Shown here: in pieces, positions 9,700 to 19,806 of the stretch
How positions within the stretch are numbered: position 1 is the stretch's first letter
How the letters are laid out: each line of letters opens with the position of its first letter
NCBI GenBank assembly: GCA_032718475.1
Contig: JAUCBJ010006093.1
Span: forward strand, 1 to 42,103
Source: Nemertoderma westbladi
Lineage: Eukaryota > Xenacoelomorpha > Nemertodermatida > Nemertodermatidae
DNA length: 42,103 nt
Direction of reading: 5' to 3'
Made by a program: the position numbers and the translations under genes
The notes under the pieces: model-generated
What the model was told of the DNA's origin: nothing
The model's database searches: none
The model's input: the letters and a program-made list of their open reading frames with translations, nothing else

Positions 9700-9968
9700 G
9701 TCGCAGTGTCCGAGTGGATACGGCGCCTGAACTGCTTAAACAATAGTGTTTGGTGGCGCAGGTTCGAATCCGACTAATGGCTGTAGAAATTTCGCATTGT
9801 TGTGTCCCTAGGCAAGACACTTTAGACATTAGTGCCTACGCCAACCCAGCGGTATAATGGGAACCTAGCTTTGCTGGGGTAATGATAATAAAAGCGCCTT
9901 GAGTATGCTGAGCGTAGAAAAACGCTATATAAATAACCAATATTATTATTATTATTATATTATTATTA
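9700..9968 (+). mobile_element. tRNA-derived SINE with (ATT)n tail
   Basis: The head resembles a type-II tRNA (long variable arm): box A-like GTCCGAGTGG at 9708-9717 and a perfect box B GGTTCGAATCC at 9761-9771. The body contains CCCTAGGCAAGACACTTTA, common in marine animal SINEs. The tail reads GCGCCTTGAG (9894), CGCTATATAAAT (9922) and ends in an ATT-repeat. It is not a functional tRNA: the acceptor stem is not formed and the unit is about 270 bp. RNA polymerase III transcription is expected of the family. The tail resembles the LINE 3' end at 38263-38317. Confidence 0.85.
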
Positions 9969-10238
9969 CTTGTGTACTTATTATCAAGTGTCCTGTGAAC
10001 TCTCATGTGTCGTGTACACTGTTGTATAATAAAATAAGTACATATCGAAAAATTGTATGTAGCTGATCATTTAGACTGATACCTAAACCACACAATGGTT
10101 ACACGGCTAATAAATAATCTACAATAATATTTCGATAGATACAGTAGATGGTTTATTGACAATTAAATAATATACAATAGTGCAATAATAATTATCAGTA
10201 GTTGCATAACTTCTTAATTTATATTGTCAAAAAATATT

Positions 10239-10350
10239 TATTATAACTTTCGATGGGCACAGCTTTACAAAATAGTCAATGACGTCCTGGTCGGATCGAA
10301 CTGATGACCTCCGGGTTTGTAGTCGGCCACAGTAGGGTTGAGCACAGTGG
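10239..10350 (-). mobile_element. tRNA-derived SINE copy, minus strand
   Basis: On the minus strand a box B-like GGTCATCAGTTCGATCC (10293-10309) is followed by GACGTCATTGACTATTTTG and a TCGAAAGTTATAATAAAT tail. This body aligns with the plus-strand copy at 10448-10566, so both belong to one SINE family. The box A region is decayed. Confidence 0.65.
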
Positions 10351-10447
10351 CAGCAGATGATGGTATTGACATATGGGAGACCATGAGGACGTAAATGGCG
10401 GGCATACAAGGTATCAGGTAGTATATTTTCAGGTCTACATTTTACCT

Positions 10448-10566
10448 GAGCTGATTAGCTGAATGGTTAGAGCGTCAGACTTCCAACCCGAAGGTTACCA
10501 GTTCGATCCCTTCTGGACGTCATTAACGACTTTGCAAAGCTCGGCCCTCGAAAGTAATAATAATAT
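10448..10566 (+). mobile_element. tRNA-derived SINE copy, plus strand
   Basis: The head is tRNA-like with box A TAGCTGAATGGTTAGAGC, an anticodon-loop-like CTTCCAA (a Gly-TCC appearance) and box B GGTTACCAGTTCGATCCC. The anticodon stem does not pair properly, so it is not a working tRNA. The tail GACGTCATTAACGACTTTGC ... TCGAAAGTAATAATAATA matches the inverted copy about 100 bp to the left. Confidence 0.7.
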
Positions 10567-10650
10567 GAAACCAATCATTCGCCCAAAACACCAATAATAA
10601 ATTATAAAAATATTTATAGATTTCGGTTCGAATACTTTTAAAAAATACAG

Positions 10651-11259
10651 TGGGATCTGGGATCATGGATCCGGAAGTCAGGTGAGGACCTTCGAATACG
10701 TAAGGGAAAGGCATGGGCAGCCTTGAATATGCTTTCCAGGATTTGGAATTCACCGAGAATTAATCGGAAACTTAAGGTCCGATTATTTAGAGCAGCAGTA
10801 GTTCCAGTACTCCTCTATGGGAGTCCATGCTGGGCTCTAACTGCTGAGGACACCAAATCTCTGGATGGCACATTCACAAGAATGCTACGCCGGGTTCATT
10901 GTGTCAAGTACAATGCACACATCTCCAACCAGACACTATATAACATTGGAGGTGTCTCATTGGTTCCCCCAAGCTTGACACTAGAACAAAATCGCCTCCG
11001 CTTTGCAGGACATTGCTTTCGCCGTGAGGACCAGCCAGTGCATAATCTTGTACTTTGGCAGCCTCATGGAGTGAATAAACATGGTGGACAGCCCATGACT
11101 TTCTTGAGACGCATCTTAAAGGACACTGGCCTTAAAGATGCGGATGATCTAGCAAATGTCATGGGTGATTGGGAGTTGTGGCAGCGCAATTTTGTCGACA
11201 AGCCGGCGCAGCATTCTTGAAAATGCAGCTGCAATGCAGCATGCCGATCCTAGTAGTAC
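10651..11259 (+). mobile_element. 5'-truncated RTE-like LINE, near-identical to the copy at 27034
   Basis: This is the 3' end of an RTE-like non-LTR retrotransposon. An open frame to a stop at 11218-11220 encodes the region after the reverse transcriptase (IRKGKAWAAL-like start, VLLYGSPCWALTAEDTKSL, LEQNRLRFAGHCFRREDQ, RRILKDTGLKDADDLANVMG). The element ends GATCCTAGTAGTA, a short TAG-repeat tail. It is flanked by a 9-bp duplication AAAATACAG at 10642-10650 and 11260-11268. It differs from the 792-codon copy at 27284-29662 by only about seven residues over 165, so both inserted recently from a common source. It cannot move itself because endonuclease and RT domains are absent. Confidence 0.9.
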
Positions 11260-11268
11260 AAAATACAG

Positions 11269-11804
11269 AATGTAAAATTAAAAAAGGTAATCAATACAGA
11301 GAGAGGGTGAGAGAGAGACTGTACATAATATATTAAATGCATAATGAAATAATTATACGGTGGCTATTATACCGCAGTAATTATCCATGGCACTGATTAC
11401 TATTTAGTCCTATAGGCCTACTGTATAATCCTATTCCAACAACAATACGCCAACCCGGAGTTCAGCTAAATATAGAAAATGGTACAACATAGGATTTAGG
11501 AAGAAGATGTTAATTAATTATTGGCGAGGAGTTTAAATATTGTTCTGGGGTTATTGTTCGTACAGCACAGTACTGTTTTAAGTACAGGGGCGGAATCACC
11601 TTGCTGAGTAAATGTCGTGTAATTAATTTAGTAGAAAGGTTAATTAATATCGGCAATAATACAGCTAAATGAAATGGTGTTGGGCAGTTAAAGGAAATAT
11701 ATCGATATCAATACATATAATATGATTTTGTTCAGGAAGGGAAAATTGAGTAAGCAGTAAGTGTGGAAATTCTTCGCTGGATACACTAATATTAGGGGTT
11801 CGAA
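11269..11804. other. AT-rich intergenic DNA, no gene seen
   Basis: Holds a short GA-rich stretch (about 11297-11320) and AT-rich sequence. No protein or RNA gene is recognisable. Confidence 0.5.
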
Positions 11805-11824
11805 CAGGCGCGGCTCTAGGATTT
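11805..11824 (-). other. Possible hAT terminal inverted repeat (3' end of the minus-strand element)
   Basis: CAGGCGCGGCTCTAGGATTT resembles the CAGxGGCGGATCTAGG-type termini of many animal hAT transposons, and lies downstream of the minus-strand hAT transposase. The partner end is not found in the window, so this is tentative. A G17 tract (11832-11848) follows. Confidence 0.35.
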
Positions 11825-11863
11825 CTCAATAGGGGGGGGGGGGGGGGGCTGTCTGAAAGTTGA

Positions 11864-11917
11864 AATAATAATTCCGGTCAAAAAAGCTGGAATAATAATT
11901 CCGGTCAAAAAAGCTGG
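11864..11917. repeat. 27-bp perfect tandem duplication
   Basis: Two identical adjacent 27-bp units, 11864-11890 and 11891-11917, each beginning AATAATAATTCCGGTC. They lie in the 3' non-coding end of the hAT-like element. Confidence 0.9.
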
Positions 11918-12067
11918 AAACTTTTAGCAGTGGTGGGGGAGGGGGGTAAGTTATACTTAAAATTTATTTGTGTACTTTTTGTAAACTTTTTTTGTTTCTG
12001 TACTTACTAATTTTTGTAAACTTATTATTGAGCCAGTCTTATTACACAGACCATAACAATACAAAAT

Positions 12068-13207
12068 TTACATAAGTAATAGCCGGCGATCTTTCTCCTT
12101 TGCGTAGAATGCCAGGGTCGAAAGCCTCTCTTGGCACAAGGTAGACCGCGGGTATGTCTTCAACCTGCGCAACGTGCTGAAGGAGCGCTCAGCAGAAGCG
12201 TTTGTGACAGGAAGGGTACCACATATTCTAAGTTTAACAGCTTCTGCAAAGTCAAACTGCGGATCAATATCTTGAAAGTCAAGTTTACACCACCGTTCTA
12301 TCTCTGCTTCCTGCACTTTGGTTGGGGAATCAAGATCTATGTATAGCGAGATGATGCCCCTTGAAGTCTTATAATAGAGTTATGGCACCTGAAGCTTGGT
12401 AAGAGTTCTTGGAGAACCAAAGCAGGAGTCTCCGGTCCTTATTGAATCGAACATCTAACTCCATCAACACGTAGTCCAGGCAGGGAAGAAAGATTGCCCG
12501 CCGATAATAATCTCCATTACTGTCAGCTTGGACATTATTGTCGTGGTGACACTGACGTCCAACCACACGTGTACGAGTAATGGATTCAACACCAATGGCA
12601 TTAGCGAGATCCCATATCTCCTTGAAGATAACCGCAAAGATCTCATCTGCATTACTGCGCATCTTGAAAAGAGTTTCCCTGATTCCGCGGACGATGTCGG
12701 CCTGGCCCAACTTCTGATTCACACAGCCTGCAATCGTTCACTAGCAAAAACTTTATGGGACAACACAGCTACAGTGACATTAAGAGCAACAATAAACTTT
12801 GATACCTGGACAGCTGTCAATAATGTAGAGGCCGTGGGATCATCTTCAGACTCCAGGTACTGAATGATGGTTGGCAACATCTCCACAAACACTAGAACTG
12901 CGTCATTCATCTGCACTCAACGGGTTGGGCAAAGATTAACAAGTCGTTGACGTTTCCCACAATTAGATGATTGACAAATGAGTTCTGTGAATCTCGCTGT
13001 GCGTACTGTCGAATTGTACACATGTTCATGGACTTGTTGAATGAAGCCCATGCAGTTCCGAACTTCAGCTACTGTACTTGAATGTGTCAAGACGAGGTTG
13101 AGGCCATGATTGAAGCAGTGGACGCTATCTGCTAAGGGATATGATTGCTTAATAATGGCTGCACATCCGTTAAATGCTCCCATCATCGATGGCGCGCCAT
13201 CATATCC
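12068..13207 (-). pseudogene. hAT-superfamily transposase relic, C-terminal two thirds
   Basis: Read leftwards on the minus strand the fragments give GYDGAPSMMGAFNGCAAII, SVHCFNHGLNLVLTHSSTV, LVNLCPTR-stop-VQMNDAVLVFVE, NVQADSNGDYYRRAIFLPCL, and finally the hAT C-terminal dimerisation block LPVTNASAERSFSTLRRLKT ... RLSTLAFYA. This order matches hAT transposases of the ZMYM-like or P52rIPK-like animal group. Lesions: a TGA where Trp is expected (about 12930), a frameshift near 12720, and another near 12340-12370. The right boundary at 13207 is an AG that may be a splice acceptor; the preceding coding piece lies at 13564-13790. The transposase is inactive. It would have cut and pasted DNA with 8-bp duplications (family knowledge). 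Confidence 0.85.
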
Positions 13208-13462
13208 TTGGCTTTAATATTTTCATATTTTTACAACATACAAAGTACAAACTAAATTGGAATACAGTAGTAGACAGACTTGTAGTTTTGAATACAGTAG
13301 AGTCTCGATGGAATCTGAGTTTGTTTGAAACTGATGTAAAATTTATAAGGAAAATTCTAGAATAAGAAAAAACTTGTTCTGGAATAATTATTTATTAAGA
13401 AAAGAGAACATTTTCTGACCGCTAAATAGCAAAAACTAGCTATATTTGCGAATGATTTATGA

Positions 13463-14374
13463 TGACCATTAAACTTTCATTTTCAGTGTATCAGTAGGCC
13501 TAACTTGTTTCCATCAATTTTGAACTTAGTAGGTCCTAATCAGTAATTCACATTACAAACTTGTAAGGTCTAGAGCATGGGCGAATCCAATGAATTCTTC
13601 ATGTATCATCCCATCATCATCAACATGATGGATGATAAACGTGGATTGCTCCTTAGTGCTGCTGTCCATAGTCTCCTCCATGCTTACAGAAAAGAAGGGG
13701 TCATGTCATGCTTGATACGAGCCACAATATTCTCCAAAACCTCATCTGCAATAACCCCTACGATATCGTTCTGTGATGAAGTATAATATCAAGTAAATCA
13801 AGTATGATAATTTCTTTAATATCTATGAAATAAAATTAACTGTGACTGTTTATTATATTGGTTAGAAAAGGACGCTCTGTAACCTGCTCCTTTCTTTTGG
13901 AAAATTGATCTTTTATTGTTTTGTTTAGAAAAGCCTGCCTCTTTTAACTGCTCCTTTCCCTCAATTGGTAATTGTTTTTGGCAATAAAATTAGTGTTTTG
14001 CTACAGTCATATGGAAATCGATTAACGACAACATCCAGAAATTATTAAATTTAGAGTCTTTTACCACAGCCGCATAGGGAACTCTATCTCATGGTCTAGA
14101 AATCATCAAATTTTGAATGTTTTGGCACAGGCATGGTGAAAGCAACTTTCTGACAGTTCAGAAATAAGCAGTCTGACAGTTTGAAGAAATGGATAGATAA
14201 AAAGACATTCTGCGGACAACAAAAGTCATTATGCACAATTCGCCATTCAAGGCGGACAAAAAGTCAAAAGAACGGACATCAAAAATCACTACCGTTATTA
14301 TTGATCGGCAAACAGCTTGTTCTCGTTTTTATTGCTTATTTATTCACATTGCTTATTTATTCACATTGACTATA
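13463..14374. repeat. Direct repeat copy A (part of the hAT element)
   Basis: From TGACCATTAAACTTTCA at about 13463 to TTCACATTGACTA at 14374 the sequence is repeated at 18678-19745. It includes the hAT coding segment, the block GTGACTGTTTATTATATTGG, and a distal block beginning GAAATGGATAGATA. Copy A has only about one and a half units of the 63-bp minisatellite (about 14090-14185). The right end of the similarity coincides with the beginning of RTE-like coding sequence. Confidence 0.85.
13564..13790 (-). pseudogene. hAT transposase relic, upstream coding segment (copy A)
   Basis: Minus-strand reading gives DIVGVIADEVLENIVARIKH, then after a small lesion FFSVSMEETMDSSTKEQSTF, IIHHVDDDGMIHEEFIGFAH and ALDLT. 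This is the piece that precedes GYDGAPSM in hAT transposases (catalytic-core beginning, ADE-TTD-like region). It is separated from 13207 by about 355 non-coding bases, which could be an intron or decayed sequence. A near-identical second copy lies at 18779-18985. An ATG-initiated plus-strand frame over the same bases (13577-13786) is a shadow. Confidence 0.75.
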
Positions 14375-14990
14375 TGAAAGCACATAGCAAACAGGGTGAC
14401 ATGGTTGCTCTGGCAATGGAATATAACATCGACATCATCTGCATCCAAGAACATCGAATTTGTCATGAAGACACTGCCATGAAGTACAATGACATTGGAA
14501 ATGGACGGACGTTAGTAACAAGCTCAGCAGTAAGAAACTCGGCCAATGCATCAATTGGTGGAGTAGGAATTCTGCTAAGCCCATTTGCACTTAAGACCCT
14601 AAACAACATCGAATCTATAAATTCCAGGGTTATGATCGCAACATTTGATGGGAATCCCAAGACAACAGTTATATGTTGCTACAGTCCAACCAATGCCTCA
14701 GAGCCAGAACAAGCAGTCAAGTTTTATGAAGATCTGACTGGACTTATAAAGGACGTTCCGAAACACAATGTTAAAGTCATTGCTGGTGACCTGAATGCGC
14801 AAATTGGCCCAGAAGACATCAAGGGTTACACCTATAACACCAGTTCTAACAGAAATGGGTACTTACTTTTAGACCTAATGGAAGAATGTGAATTGATACC
14901 AACAAACAACACATTCGAAAAGAGTAAGGGAAAGCTATGGACCTTTTAATACCCCAATGGAACCAAAGCACAAAGATTACGTAACACTCG
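14375..14990 (+). pseudogene. RTE-like LINE (second family), endonuclease domain
   Basis: The frame 14317-14949 enters apurinic-type endonuclease sequence at about 14380: EYNIDIICIQEHRI (metal-binding Glu), GGVGILLSP, TTVICCYSPTNASEPEQAV, VKVIAGDLNAQIGPED (the GDxN motif) and NRNGYLLLDLMEECELIPTN. It then reaches GKLWTF, a stop, and about 40 more bases of frameshifted similarity. The endonuclease normally nicks target DNA to prime reverse transcription. Its continuation resumes at 16323 after about 1.3 kb of foreign sequence, so this copy is dead. It belongs to the same broad group as the 27034 element but is clearly diverged from it. Confidence 0.85.
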
Positions 14991-16322
14991 TCTATAGACA
15001 AGGCTTAATGAAGATATTTATCGTTCAATTTGTCGTAGTTAAACGTGCAACATTATGTGAATGCGATAGCCACTTGTTGCAAATATTTATAATTATAGCC
15101 TTGACTTGTTTTATTGTTTTTTTTTTGAGACACTGGCTATGTATTAAAAATACCAGATAGATGATATATATTCACTTTTCACTATATGGAAGATTCACTA
15201 TCTTTTAATTTTCGAGGTTATGCCTTGAAGGATAATGAATTCATATTCTATGTAATATTCCATAATGACCATAGAGCCAAAACAACACTCAACATAAATT
15301 ATTGTTTCGAGTAACACGCAAATACAATTGGGTGCTCATTGAATCCTTATTTTAAAGTAGGTGCTGGCTATCGGAATGTAGTTTATTAAAGATAAAACGG
15401 GTTCTCTGGTTGCTTTTCAACAACTTCAGCTGTATGGGTTGTAGAGATTTGAACAACACATGAAATTAACATCACTCTTAGGCTGTGGGGGTTGTTTTAC
15501 CTCAGGGATTTATCATAGATATAGAACAACCCACACAATCTCAACGACTTGGGTTTGTGCGGTATGGGTTGTTTTACCTTGTTTAATGTTTAAATGAAAT
15601 GTTTTAATGTTGTGTGGGTTGTTCTGGTTCTCAATATCTTCTAAATGGACCAATTTATACAATCCAGCTCTGGGATTTGAACTAAAGATACATAATGCGT
15701 TATTTTTAGAGAACATTTTTTAGAAAATTGCGGTGTGTTTCTTGTTCTATGGTCACGATATAATGTATAATCTTTTTCATAACACGATCTCCCTTAATAA
15801 ATTCATTCAACATCCATTTTTTGAGGTCGGAGCCCCCAACCCCCCCCCCCCCCCCCCGCCCATTTTTTCAAATTTCATTCATATGGTACGAAATTTGGTA
15901 TGCAATGATCGTTAGACGATTTTTCTTACTGTTTCTTACAATTTTTCTTACAATTTCATTATCAGAGCCGGATTTTTCAATTTCTGCGCTATTTCGATAC
16001 AACATTGTCAAGCCGTTAAAAACACCTTTTTGTAATATTTAAACATCTCTGTTGGCTTTATTTTTCGTCTTTGGAATGTAAATCTAGATATCATTATTTG
16101 AACCGCCTTCATCTGCAGATTCCGAATCTGCAAACCGTTTTCAATTTCACTAAAAATGGCCAAAGATATTTATCAAAATACTAAGGTTAGTCTTGAGTCG
16201 CAAATCGCTATAAGGAATTAGGTTTATATAATAGGTTACTATAGGTTTATTAGAAGGTTTATTTGAAATTAAGCAGCAATTATTTGAATTAGATTCTTAT
16301 AAACAAAAAGTGGAGAAATAGC
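14991..16322. other. Insertion splitting the RTE-like endonuclease; no gene
   Basis: AT-rich DNA with no recognisable protein. It contains a perfect 15-bp inverted repeat GAACAACCCACACAA (15524-15538 and complement at 15610-15624), several GGTTGTTTTACC-like motifs around it, and a C18 tract (15840-15857). Probably one or more non-autonomous repeats, family unknown. Confidence 0.5.
15524..15624. repeat. 101-bp palindromic unit with perfect 15-bp arms
   Basis: Arms 15524-15538 and 15610-15624 are exact reverse complements, enclosing 71 bp. Related GGTTGTTTTACC blocks nearby suggest a larger imperfect foldback. Confidence 0.75.
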
Positions 16323-18535
16323 ATGATCAACTGCGAGGCATACAGCTCGTTCAACCTAATTTGTTCGGACCACAGAATTGTTACTGCAGAGATCAGACTC
16401 AGTTTGAGAGCCAGCAAACCCAGGACAAGCAAGCAAATCAACTATGACTGGGAGAAACTCAGAACTGACAATGCAGTAAAGGATGCTTACACAGTAGAAG
16501 TTCAAAACCGCTTTGAAGCACTTCAGTCAATGGATGAAGACCAGTCCACCGATTCAATATACCAGAATATAATAACAGCCCACAAGGAATCAGCTAAGAG
16601 GCATATCCCCCAGAAGCCCAAACGAAAACAGTATGTGCCATGGCAAAACTCTGAGGTTACTTGTAAGAGAGAAGATCTTAGATAGCCTACAAAGTTAAAA
16701 CCGAACAACCAACAACAGAAAACATTAACAAGGTTGAGAAAGCTAAGGACGATCTAAAATTGGCCTACAACATCAGCCAGGAAAAGTACATACATGATAA
16801 AATTGAAGCAATTACAACTGCTCACATACAGCAACAATCAAGACTTACCTGGCAAACTGTAAATTAGGTATCTGGTCGGGAAAGTTGTGCAAAGGGGCGC
16901 CTCAAAGCCGATAGTCCTGAAGAACGTGTTGGGAAGTGGAAAAATCACTTCAGCAACTTGCTTGGGCAGCCACCAAACATCGAGGTCAGCCCTACAAGGA
17001 AAATATATGACAAGACACTACCTATAGAAACAGGGGACTTCACACCTGCCGAACTCCAAAGAAGCATTAAAAGCATGTCCAATAATAAAGCGAGTGGATT
17101 AGATGGAATCCCAGCGGAGGTATGGAAAACAGGAGTGCTAAACAGACCATTATTGAATGTTTGCAACCGGATGTTAAAAGGGGAAAAGTCACCACCAATT
17201 TGGACTAAAGGTCAACTAAAGCCTCTCCCCAAGAAAGGAGACCTCGGTATACCAACAAACTATCGTGGGATTTGTCTGCTTGAGGTAGCTGCCAAAATAT
17301 ACAATAAAATGATTCTATATAGGATTAGGCCTCACATAGAGAAACTACTGCGTAAGAGCCAAAACGGATTTCGACCAAGTAGATCAACAACTGCTCAGAT
17401 ACTTGCACTACGGAGACTGATTGTAGGAATTAAGTCGAAGAATATCCCCGCAGTCATGACCTTTGTGGACTTCAATAAGGCATTCGACTCCATCCATAGA
17501 GGCCAAATGCTTGAAATCCTAAGAGCTTATGGAATACCAGAAGTAATTGTTGCTGGCATTGGATTGTTATATTGTGACACAGGAGCGCAGGTACTCTCAC
17601 CAGATGGTGAAACTGAGTTTTTATCAATCCTGGCTGGGGTACTGCAAGGTGATACATTAGCACCATTACTATTTGTAATTGTGCTGGATTACGCAATGAG
17701 GACAGCCACAAAGTGTGAAGACCTGGGATTCACACTTCAAGAACGCAGAAGTAGTAGATATCCGGCAACTACAGTCACAGACGCCGACTTTGCGGATGAC
17801 ATCACCCTGCTCTCTAATACCCTAGCAGATGCACAGCTTCTACTAAATAAAGTGGAGAGGGCTGCTAAGGAGGTTGTATTGCATATAAATGCTACCAAGA
17901 CCGAATTCATGACCTTTAATGTTGATGGAAACTTGACAACCATTAATAGTAATCAACTAAGGAAGGTTGACGACTTCCAGTACCTTGGATCATGGATAGA
18001 GAGTAGCAAAAAGGACATAAAAGTTAGGAAAGCAAAGGCTTGGGTAGCTCTATCAAAAATGGATACCATCTGGAAATCACATCTCTCCAGGCACCTGAAG
18101 ACTAAGTTATTTCGAGCCACAGTGGAAAGTGTATTTTTATACGGGGGTGAGACCTGGACACTGACTAAATCACTTGAACAACGAATTGATGGTTGCTACA
18201 TAAGACTACTAAGTGCAGCCCTAAACATCAGCTGGAGACAACACATGACAAACGCCGAGCTTTAGGGTACAATACCACCTGTATCAACCACCCTCCGTGA
18301 ACGCAGATTACGATTCAGTGGGCACTGCTGGCGAAGTAAAGACGAGGTCATACCTGATCTACTTTTCTGGCAACCAACTCATGGAAAGCGTAGTCATGGA
18401 CGACTGGCCATAACATATATAGATCAACTTGAAAGGTATACTGAACTTGGGAGAAACGAAATTGCGACAACTATGGAGAATCGGGAAGCCTGGAAGGATC
18501 TCATTTCCACTGTCCGAGTTCGCTCGACCTAGTAG
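16323..18535 (+). pseudogene. RTE-like LINE (second family), endonuclease end and reverse transcriptase
   Basis: It resumes with NCEAYSSFNLICSDHRIVTA (endonuclease end with the catalytic SDH), a linker, and the reverse transcriptase: NNKASGLDGIPAEVWKTG, SQNGFRPSRSTTAQILALRR, FVDFNKAFDSIHRG, AGVLQGDTLAPLLFVIVLDY and the catalytic DADFADDITLLS. After that come DFQYLGSWIESS, LYGGETWTLTKS, FSGHCWRSKDEV and a final ISTVRVRST stop near 18532. Lesions: a frameshift near 16680, a TAG near 16866 and a TAG at 18263-18265, although the 435-codon RT frame (16958-18265) is otherwise open. It ends in (TAG)n at about 18530-18543. It lies between hAT-derived direct repeats. Confidence 0.9.
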
Positions 18536-18543
18536 TAGTAGTA

Positions 18544-18677
18544 TATTATTTAATATATTATTATTTAAAATCTCTAATCAAAACTTGCCTTGCTTCCAGT
18601 TCATATTTAATTACATATTGAATTCACTCCCAAGCATCCTCATCATAATGCATAATCATAATGTACCGTATGCCTAC
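18544..18677. other. Short AT-rich spacer
   Basis: Follows the TAG-repeat tail of the LINE and precedes repeat copy B. No feature seen. Confidence 0.5.
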
Positions 18678-19271
18678 TGACCATTAAACTTTCAGTTTCA
18701 TTGTATCAGTAGGCCTAACTTGTTTCCATCAATTTTGAACTTAGTAGGTCCTAATCAGTAATTCACATTACAAACCTGTAAGGTCTAGAGCATGGGCGAA
18801 TCCAATGAATTCTTCATGTATCATCCCATCATCATCAACATGATGGATGATAAACGTGGATTGCTCCTTAGTGCTGCTGTCCATAGTCTCCTGCATGCTT
18901 ACAGAAAAGAAGGGGTCATGCTTGATACGAGCCACAATCTTCTCCAAAACCTCATATGCAATAACCCCTACGATATCGTTCTGTGATGAAGTATAATATC
19001 AAGTAAATAAGTATAATAATTTTTTTAATATTTGTCAAATTAAATTAACTGTGACTGTTTATTATATTGGTTAGAAAAGGATGCTCTGTAAAAAATAGAA
19101 AATTAGAAAATCCTGCCTCTTTTAACTGCTCCTTTCACTCAATTAGTAATTGTTTTTGGCTATAAAATGAGTGTTTTGCTACAGTCATATGGAAATCGAT
19201 TAATGACAACATCCAGAAATTATTAAATTTAGAGTCTTTTACCACAGGCGCAGAGGGAACTCTATTTCATG

Positions 19272-19551
19272 GTCTAGAAATCATCAAATTTTGAATGCTT
19301 TGGTACAAGTATTTAAAAATTAAACTGTCTGACAGTCCAGAAATCAACAAATTTTGAATGCTTTGGCACAAGTATTTATAAATTAAACTGTCAGACAGTC
19401 CAGAAATCAACAAATTTTGAATGTTTTGGCGCAGGCATGGTAAAATGAACAGTCTGACAGTCCAGAATCCAGAAATCAACTAATTTTGCATGTTTTGGCA
19501 CAGACATGGTGAAAGCAACTTTCTGACAGTTCATAAATAAGCAGTCTGACA
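19272..19551. repeat. 63-bp minisatellite, four units plus a partial
   Basis: Units 19272-19334 (63 bp), 19335-19397 (63), 19398-19459 (62), 19460-19528 (69) and a partial to 19551. Each starts GTCCAGAAATCAACAAATTT (or close to it) and ends CTGTC(T/A)GACA. The outer units diverge most. The equivalent region of copy A holds only about one and a half units. The short minus-strand frames here are periodic translations of the repeat, not a gene. Confidence 0.9.
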
Positions 19552-19729
19552 GTTTGAAGAAATGGATAGATACAAAGTCATTCTGCGGACAGCAAAAGTC
19601 ATTATGCACAATTCGCCATTCAAAGCGGACAAAAAGTCTAAAAGAATGGACATCAAAAATCACTGCCTTTATTAATGATCGGCAAACAGCTTGTTCTCGT
19701 TTTTATTGCTTAGTTATTCACATTGCTTA

Positions 19730-19735
19730 TTTATT
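19730..19735 (-). promoter_or_regulatory. Possible polyadenylation signal AATAAA
   Basis: AATAAA on the minus strand, about 70 bases after the stop of the 568-residue ORF. It lies inside the end of repeat copy B. Position fits, but the hexamer is common in AT-rich DNA. Confidence 0.35.
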
Positions 19736-19806
19736 CACATTGACTACTTATTAGACTGTACTTATTTTACATGTTAGTTGCAGTCAACTTTTAACAATAT
19801 ACAGTT

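Larger units (their letters stand above)
18678..19745. repeat. Direct repeat copy B (part of the hAT element)
   Basis: Second copy of 13463-14374 in the same orientation. It includes the minus-strand hAT segment at 18779-18985 (ARIKHDPFFSVSMQETMDSS, VDDDGMIHEEFIGFAHA) with a small difference in the middle. Most of the extra length comes from expansion of the internal 63-bp minisatellite. The shared right end is TTCACATTGACTA. Confidence 0.85.

Noticed and set aside
9700-9775. Genuine tRNA gene
   Set aside because: Box A and B are present but no acceptor stem forms, and the sequence continues as a SINE with an ATT tail. The same holds for the tRNA-like heads at 10448 and 23700.
13577-13786. 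Plus-strand ORF repeated at 18792-18986 (MGESNEFFMYHPIIIN)
   Set aside because: The reverse strand reads as hAT transposase (VDDDGMIHEEFIGF), so the plus frame is a shadow.
19267-19663. Periodic minus-strand ORFs with repeated QNLLISGLSDSLI-type peptides
   Set aside because: They are translations of the 63-bp minisatellite.
13463-19745. LTR retrotransposon with the two direct repeats as LTRs
   Set aside because: The repeats contain hAT transposase sequence on the opposite strand and the inside is a non-LTR element with endonuclease and TAG tail; no Gag, protease or integrase.
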